This document shows, piece after piece, positions 58,229 to 64,000 of a DNA stretch of 64,000 bases (positions are counted from its first letter, which is position 1; every line of letters starts with the position of its first letter). The translations under genes were made by a program, and so were the position numbers. A model generated the notes under the pieces. That model did no database searches. It was not told the origin of the DNA and worked only from the letters and a program-made list of their open reading frames with translations. The stretch is taken from the NCBI GenBank assembly GCA_025200525.1, contig CM045758.1, positions 63,548,598 to 63,612,597 of the forward strand. Direction: 5' to 3'. This DNA comes from Camellia lanceoleosa. Its lineage: Eukaryota; Streptophyta; Magnoliopsida; Ericales; Theaceae.

Positions 58229-59057
58229 ATATGGCTCTAACTGTGTTTATTTTGGGGGTGGTGTGATACCTTAGGGTTTTGTGAGATGCATAGGAGTTAC
58301 TTGGTGGATTGTGAAAGTGTTTAGGGGAAATATGAGACTCGTGTCTCCTAATGATGAGGGTAGTGTTTGTTTTGTGGTTCATTGAGACTTCATAGTTGTG
58401 AGTGGATGTGATTCAGTGGTGGTGTTGCTAGTAATTGTGTGGGGATTTGTGAGAGGGGTGAGAAATTTTGGGTTGAATATTGAAGATATTCCTTAGGGAA
58501 AAACACGATGGTATTTCTGGGGGATGAGTGTAGTGTTGGTGATGAGTGTGTTTGCTATATAGGCATCTGAATGGTGGTTTGTTTGGGGAGCAAGAGTGGT
58601 GTAGTCTAATCTTAAGGAATCTTGTGTAATTCAAGAAATATGTGGGTTTGTGTGTAGAACTCCATTTTGGAGTAAACAATGTTGGGTAGCTTGTCGGTGT
58701 TTGGTGCTGTGTGTTGAGGGTTATTGAGTTGGTTAGTCGGTTGGTTGTTATCAGGATTGGGTTGACATATAGTCACCTTGAGAATAGTTTGGAATTGAAC
58801 ATAAGGGTTGTAAGGTTGAGTAGTGGTATAGTGTGGACTGGTGAGTGTTAAGTCTCATGTAGGCTAATGTGAAGTTGGTGTGAGTTTGTAGTAACCAGGT
58901 TGGGGTTTCTTGTTAAGGCCTTCATGTTGTGAACGTTTTTGCGCTGTAGGGTGATTGATAGATTGTGATAGGATGAGGCTCCCAAGAATATGGGAACTTT
59001 ATTAGTGTTGTATTGTATTATTAGCATGGTTGTTATTCCTATTAATTTGTTATTATA
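58229..59057. other. Spacer right of element C, no gene
   Basis: GT-rich + strand without stops-free conserved coding. It continues 38471-38787. It may be old retroelement sequence, but no ends or motifs are visible. Confidence 0.45.
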
Positions 59058-59742
59058 GAAATGTTGTTTTGGCGTTGGGAGACCACCTGGTGGAAGGAGA
59101 TGAGGCAGTGGAGTATCTATTCCTAGATGATGACATTCTGCAGGTCGAAGAAGAGACATGGACAATGTACTTTGACGGAGCCGCTAATCAATATGGTTAT
59201 GGGATAGGTGTGTTGCTCATAGCACCCGATAATTCCCATATACCTATAGCTTTCAAGCTCCGGTTAAGAGTTTCCAACAATGAAGCAGAATACAAGGCGT
59301 GCGTCGCTGGATTGGAAGCTTCCCTAGAACTAGGGGCAATAAGATTGGACGTCATCGGAGACTCGAACCTAGTTGTTTCTCAAGCCAACGGAGACTGGAA
59401 GGTCAAAGAAGAAAAAATGAAGGTTTATCATCAGACCCTAGACATGCTGATTCCGAGGTTTGAAAAGTTGACATTTACACATTTGCTGAGAGAGAACAAC
59501 CGGTTCGTTGATGCAATGGCAACTCTATCTTCCATGGTAGACATCCTTCTTGGAGTTAAGATGCATTCGATCATCATTGAATAGAAATATACACCTGCAT
59601 ACGAGATCATTGCTGCAATAGATGAGGTTCAAGACAAGGACCCCTGGTATTATGACATTTGGAACTTCTTAGAAAAGGACATTGTAGATCACCCTGGAAC
59701 TCCGCTCTCTGCGCGCGAGGGCACGAATCGCTTTGTTCTTAG
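59058..59742 (+). pseudogene. Ogre/Tat-type pol fragment: second RNase H domain
   Basis: After a linker (LFLDDDILQVEEETWTMYFD) the RNase H reads FDGAANQYGYGIGVLLIAPD, NNEAEYKACVAGLEASLELG, VIGDSNLVVSQANGDWK and NRFVDAMATLSSM. Asp, Glu, Asp and the last Asp of the fold are all present. A TAG after HSIIIE (59582-59584) interrupts the frame, which continues through PWYYDIWNFLEK to NRFVLS, where element E begins. Tat elements are known for an extra RNase H of this type. RT is absent upstream, so this is a fragment. Confidence 0.85.
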
Positions 59743-62700
59743 CTACTACAGTTCGGACTCATGTCACGGTTCTGAATCTAATCTCGTAAAGTGCAATGCC
59801 AGATTGACAAATCACCAGAGAGTCCAAATCTGACAAATCGTTTTGAAAAATTGATTTTAATAAAGAAGTGCTAAACATGGACTGCTTTGCCAGATACAGA
59901 GTCACCACCTAAATGTTTTGTTTTGGGGAAATTTAGGAAACCCTGACTCGTGCCTAAGGCCACGTGTTCATCATCACCAAAGTTGCCTCGGCTCGGGAAC
60001 TTGGGTACGAGAGGGGAAGGTCATGCAATGAGCACCCCCGCTCGCTCGATCAAAGATCGGCCTTTACTAACATGATATATTGTTTTTGAAAACACATGTG
60101 CTCTTATTCCGGTTATTAATCTAACCTTACTACGTGATGCGCACAGCATACAAGTATAGACTAGATCGCCTAAGTTGGAACGAAACATTTCATGTTCGTT
60201 TGTTTGAAAAACGGTTTGAAGTTGCTACTCGCAAGTAGGCTAAGTCGTGGATTGCAATGAATTGTTCCAATTCAAGCAATCCAACCTTCATCCACAGGCA
60301 TTCAAGCAGTTAATCATTTAAGCAGTTAGCCTCATGGCAAGCATGCTAGACATGGCAACATACACATCTCATGCAGTATGCTAAAGCGTAAACACTCACA
60401 GTGTACTCCGAGCCAAAATAGAGAACTAGTTAGAAATCATGCATGATCCCAGTTCATGTTAAGATGGCTAATGCAACACATGAAAAAATGCAACTAAGAT
60501 AGGCTCGGCTATTCTAAGATGTTATGTGAATGCAACTTGATAACATGCTATTGAACACGTATTCAAGTAAATGTATTGAAATACAATGCAGTTAGTATGA
60601 TGTGCTGAGCTCGGTGCATGCAAAACATATGAATGGATGCACACATGTGAAGCATAAGTATGCTAATCAAAATATGCCCTAAAACTAACCATCGTAAGCG
60701 ATTAAGTAAAAGGGAGAAAGAAATGGGGGTTGGAAGACATGCATCACACACACGCATGCTTATTACAACAGTTGTGCCCTCTCGACAGAGGGTCCGAATG
60801 ATAAACTAACTAGCTACGCTAAGCTAGTTAATTACAAACCAACTAATTAACTAACTTAGCTAATTAATTATTACACAACCGAATTGAAACAAATAGCTAC
60901 ACTAAGCTAGTTGAGATGTTACACAACAAATCAAATGATTAAATTACACGAACTAATCATGAATACTGAAATGGCCTCGCAGGCGATGAAAAGATGCATG
61001 TTCGGTCGGCTTCGCTCGGAAATCCACTACCATGCCTCATGTTGCCTCTGTTTGCACTGTTTTAGACTTCTGAAAACTGTGCCAACTTCCAAGATGATTC
61101 TGATACACTTTATGGACACGTTAAGAGGTAGTCGGCCAAAGAATAATGGTCATCGGCCAAATTCGAGGCTATCGGCCAACACTTCCTGCAAATTCTCTTT
61201 TTGCTGCAACAGAGCACTAACAGAGGCAAGGCAGTGTATTTGCAAGAAAATGTGTGTACCACTACACTCCTTATCTCGTTTAAAGCTCAAAGGAGTGTAC
61301 TGCTCGACTCTCGAGCCATCAATCACGCATCTTAATGCATGATGGCCAAAGAGGCCGAGTTGCACAAATCAATGTCACATGAATGCACACAAAAACACAT
61401 AAATGCCTTAACCTCTATCATGCATGATCAAGAGGGTCAACGGCCGAGAATTGAGGCACGTTTCATCACTTCAAGTATGAAACGTCCCTCGTTCCTCGTG
61501 TTCGGATTAACACTTAATCCAAACAAAATGCAAAGCAACAACAATCATGCAAAACACAATGCAACTCAAGCATGCAAACATGATGCAATGTAACAACATT
61601 TGAACAACATGCTCAATGGACTTAAACTGAAAATGGACAGACCTCAGTCATGTCCAAACAGTGGCCAATAACACCAAAACTAAGGCACCAAAAGGCAAGA
61701 CATGCATGCACACATATTGGTCCATAAGCTAGGCAACAATGCACAACCCTTAGAGGCACTCAAAGGGTGAAAGAAGTGGGAGCATGGCAAGTCTATATGC
61801 TTTGAAATGTCATGGTAAAAGATGCCAAATCATATACATGTCACAAATTAAGCATGCTATGGTGCTCAAAACTCAAAGCTAACAAGGCCAATTGTACTAT
61901 AACTATGCAAAACATGAAGCATATGGCCAATGCAACCCAAAACAGTCCTAGAGCATGTCAAAATGATGCTAAAATATGTATGAAAGGAAGCCAAAATAAG
62001 CTGGCATGGTAAGCATGAAGCATGGAATATGCAAGGCCAAAAGGGAGGATTACACTACACCTACCAAGACCAAGCATGAGATGGCTTCGCCAACAAAAAT
62101 CAGAGTTATATCATGGAAAAATAACCCCAAAAACACACTGAAATGATAGCTCGCAAGCTTAGGCATGAAGGCATGCATATAGACTCATACTTAAGGCATA
62201 AAGCATGACTCATCAAAAGCATTGAAATAGTGAAGCATAAGAGAGTATGGCCACACCATACATACTGAAATCATATACCAAGTGATGCCAAATCATGCAA
62301 ATAGCCCAAGCAATACATGCTAGTGGCTTGGAAACTCAAAGCTAACAAGCTAGAATGCACTATGGCTATACAAAGCATGTCATGCATGACCAAAACAACA
62401 TAAATTAGAGCTTAAGCATGCTAAAACATGGACAAAAGGTTCTTGGAGTTAAGCCAAAACATGCTAGAATGATGGTCTAAACACATGATGCATGTTAGGC
62501 TAGTGAATGGATTTGCACTACAAGTGCAAGAAGCATGCATGATATGATCAAACCAAGTCAAAACAGTGTTATATCATGGCAAAACAAGGCCTAAGACATA
62601 CTGAAATGGAGCCACAAATAGGTATAAAAACAAGCCAACTTGGTGAGCCATCTATGCAAGCATGCAAGACACAAGGAGAGGGGATGACCCTTTCCTATTT

Positions 62701-63713
62701 AAGACTTCAAAACACAAGTTTTACCATTAAAAATCCACTGGATTTCTGTGGTTAAAAGGCCAAGAGAAAGTGATCTCAAGGGCCTAAAGTGATGGTGTAC
62801 AACAAAGCCAAACAAGGCACAAGAGGGGGTAGACCACCCCCAACACAAAAGAGACCTTAAACAAACATTACAAACATGCAAAATCAGAACTTTTTGTAGT
62901 AGGAAGTTAGGCCTAAAACAACATGCAAGTAGGGCGAAAAGCTTAATCAACAACAAGGGATTAAGAGGTTAGAAGCTCACCCTTATAGAACCACTTTAGA
63001 GCAACAACTCCAGCAGCTATTTTGGATCAAAACCAATCCAAAAACTCCAAAACCAACCTCAAGGAGCCTTAGTAACAAAAGGATGGTGTTTCACGAGGTG
63101 CTTTAGTGCAAAAGTGTGAAGAAATTTCCCTTTTGAGCACAAACAAGTGCAAATATATATAGAGAGAGAGAGGAAATATAGATATATATATATATAACTT
63201 CTATATCAAGATCTCAGAACCTCTGGAAAGGGAGAGGGGACTCCCTTCTTATAGGAAATCAAATTTCAAGCTTGTTGAGCAAGCTTGAGACTTGTTTCAA
63301 TCCCTCCATACACGTGTATGGAGGATGAAATCTATGCTCACCAGCTGTCACAGCTGGCACAAAAATATCTACAAAAGCAGGTAAAAAGGTCTTGGCCAAA
63401 AGATATGGCCGATAGACCAAAAAGGGGGCCGATCGGCCACCACTTATGGCTGATGACAAGAAAACAAGTCCGACAAGCACAAGGCTTGGCCGATGGGTTG
63501 TAGGGATGGCCAACAAGCCACCCTCTTCCCTCAGAAGCAAAACCACAAGCTCTTGGTCCACAACCAAGCACAAAACAGACAAGTTGAGAGGTTCTAAGGC
63601 AAGGCGCGCAGCTGAAACCTTTGGGAACTCAAAACGAACACGAGCATGGAAGATCATCGAGTGTTCAAACGATGACGTCCAAGTCTTGAGGACGCTCAAA
63701 CAGGGGGTGTCTA
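59743..63713 (-). repeat. 3' LTR of element E (about 3.97 kb, outer end truncated)
   Basis: Collinear with C (CACCACCTAAAT, GGGGGTTGGAAGACAT, CAATCACGCAT and GTGTCTACA blocks) and, inverted, with D, but clearly diverged from both. Frames such as 60911-61342 and 63259-63747 are LTR sequence, not genes. Confidence 0.88.
63247..63324 (-). promoter_or_regulatory. Core promoter of element E LTR: 22-bp perfect palindrome and TATA box
   Basis: 63303-63324 is a perfect palindrome (CCTCCATACAC and mirror, CACGTG centre). CTATAAGAAG (about 63245-63254 on -) is the TATA box about 50 bp downstream. CCAGCTGTCACAGCTGG (63341-63357) is the second family palindrome. Confidence 0.65.
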
Positions 63714-64000
63714 CAGTTGCCCCTCTTTGACAGAACTCGAAAGTCATAAGATGACGGGAGTGAATGTCAAAGCCCAGAGATGACCCATTTTTGACGAGGC
63801 CGAAGACTTAGACAAGCATACAAGATAACAAAGAGATGTGCCTGCAGGCAGGGGCAAGATACAAATGACATGCACAATGCTGAGCATAACTTATGATCAC
63901 ACAAAGAGAGCTGTGATGAAGGAATTATGCAAAATAAATGCAACATTTTAAGCGAATGGTATGCGAGCGAGTAAATACGAACCAAACTACATCTCATGCA
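63714..64000 (-). other. PPT and 3' internal end of element E
   Basis: TCAAAGAGGGGCAAC on - abuts the LTR, followed by the nested inverted repeats also present in C. No gene before the window ends. Confidence 0.75.

Larger units (their letters stand above)
59743..64000 (-). mobile_element. Element E: third member of the C/D family, runs off the right edge
   Basis: An LTR (59743-63713) is followed to the right by PPT and internal sequence matching 42518-42640 of C. The element is therefore on - with this as its 3' LTR. Its outer end starts at GCTACTACAGTTCGGACTC, lacking the terminal bases of D and C. It sits inside Ogre-like coding sequence. The target duplication and 5' LTR are outside the window. 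Confidence 0.85.

Noticed and set aside
61150..61342. Opposite-strand frames over the conserved CACGCATCTTAATGC block
   Set aside because: This block is conserved in the LTRs of C, D and E as DNA, and the frames are not kept between them.

Overview
The window is a plant nuclear interval made almost entirely of nested transposable elements. The organism is most likely a eudicot: the evidence is plant Ty3-gypsy lineages (Tat/Retand, Ogre-like and a chromovirus), a plant mobile domain (PMD) gene, MITEs and AT-rich spacers. The species cannot be named from sequence. I see no host gene that is clearly not transposon-carried, and no tRNA, rRNA or CRISPR array.

Layout, left to right. (A) 1-5977: right part of a Tat/Retand-type element on +, with pol (RNase H end, integrase), a 50-bp tandem repeat, a decayed antisense extra ORF on - (2312-4750) and a 3' LTR (5413-5977). 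(B) 6784-21985: a full-length chromovirus on -, with 2.7- and 2.45-kb LTRs, perfect 5-bp target duplication AAATT, and a decayed gag-protease-RT-RNase H-integrase-chromodomain. Its left LTR carries a Tourist-like MITE (9040-9296) that is absent from the right LTR. Its integrase is split by (D) 10766-16051, a 5.3-kb solo LTR flanked by ATAGC. 21991-31400 is AT-rich spacer with tandem repeats, a Mutator-like foldback MITE (25798-26216, 9-bp duplication) and a Helitron-like piece. (G) about 31.4-33.5 kb is a solo-type LTR. (F) about 35.3-38.5 kb is a decayed + strand gypsy element (PBS, gag), interrupted by LTR-like (H).

(C) 38788-58228 is the centrepiece: a complete 19.4-kb LTR retrotransposon on - with two 3,730-bp LTRs, perfect duplication ATATG, PBS and PPT. 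It has only a short broken gag and no recognisable pol. On the opposite (+) strand it carries a multi-exon PMD gene (46452-49801) with consensus GT-AG introns. The space between that gene and the PPT is filled with hairpin-forming tandem arrays. (E) 59743-64000 is a third member of the C/D family, inserted in an Ogre-like RNase H fragment (59058-59742) and running off the right edge.

How it fits together: C, D and E are one LTR family in three states (full length, solo LTR, and LTR plus the start of the internal region). They share terminal sequence, a TATA box and a CACGTG-centred palindrome just upstream of it; C and E also share a nested hairpin around the PPT. Lying antisense, the PMD gene keeps its introns through reverse transcription because they are not introns in the element's own RNA. 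The most notable signals are this antisense PMD cargo, the palindromic promoter element, the PPT hairpin and the hairpin arrays.
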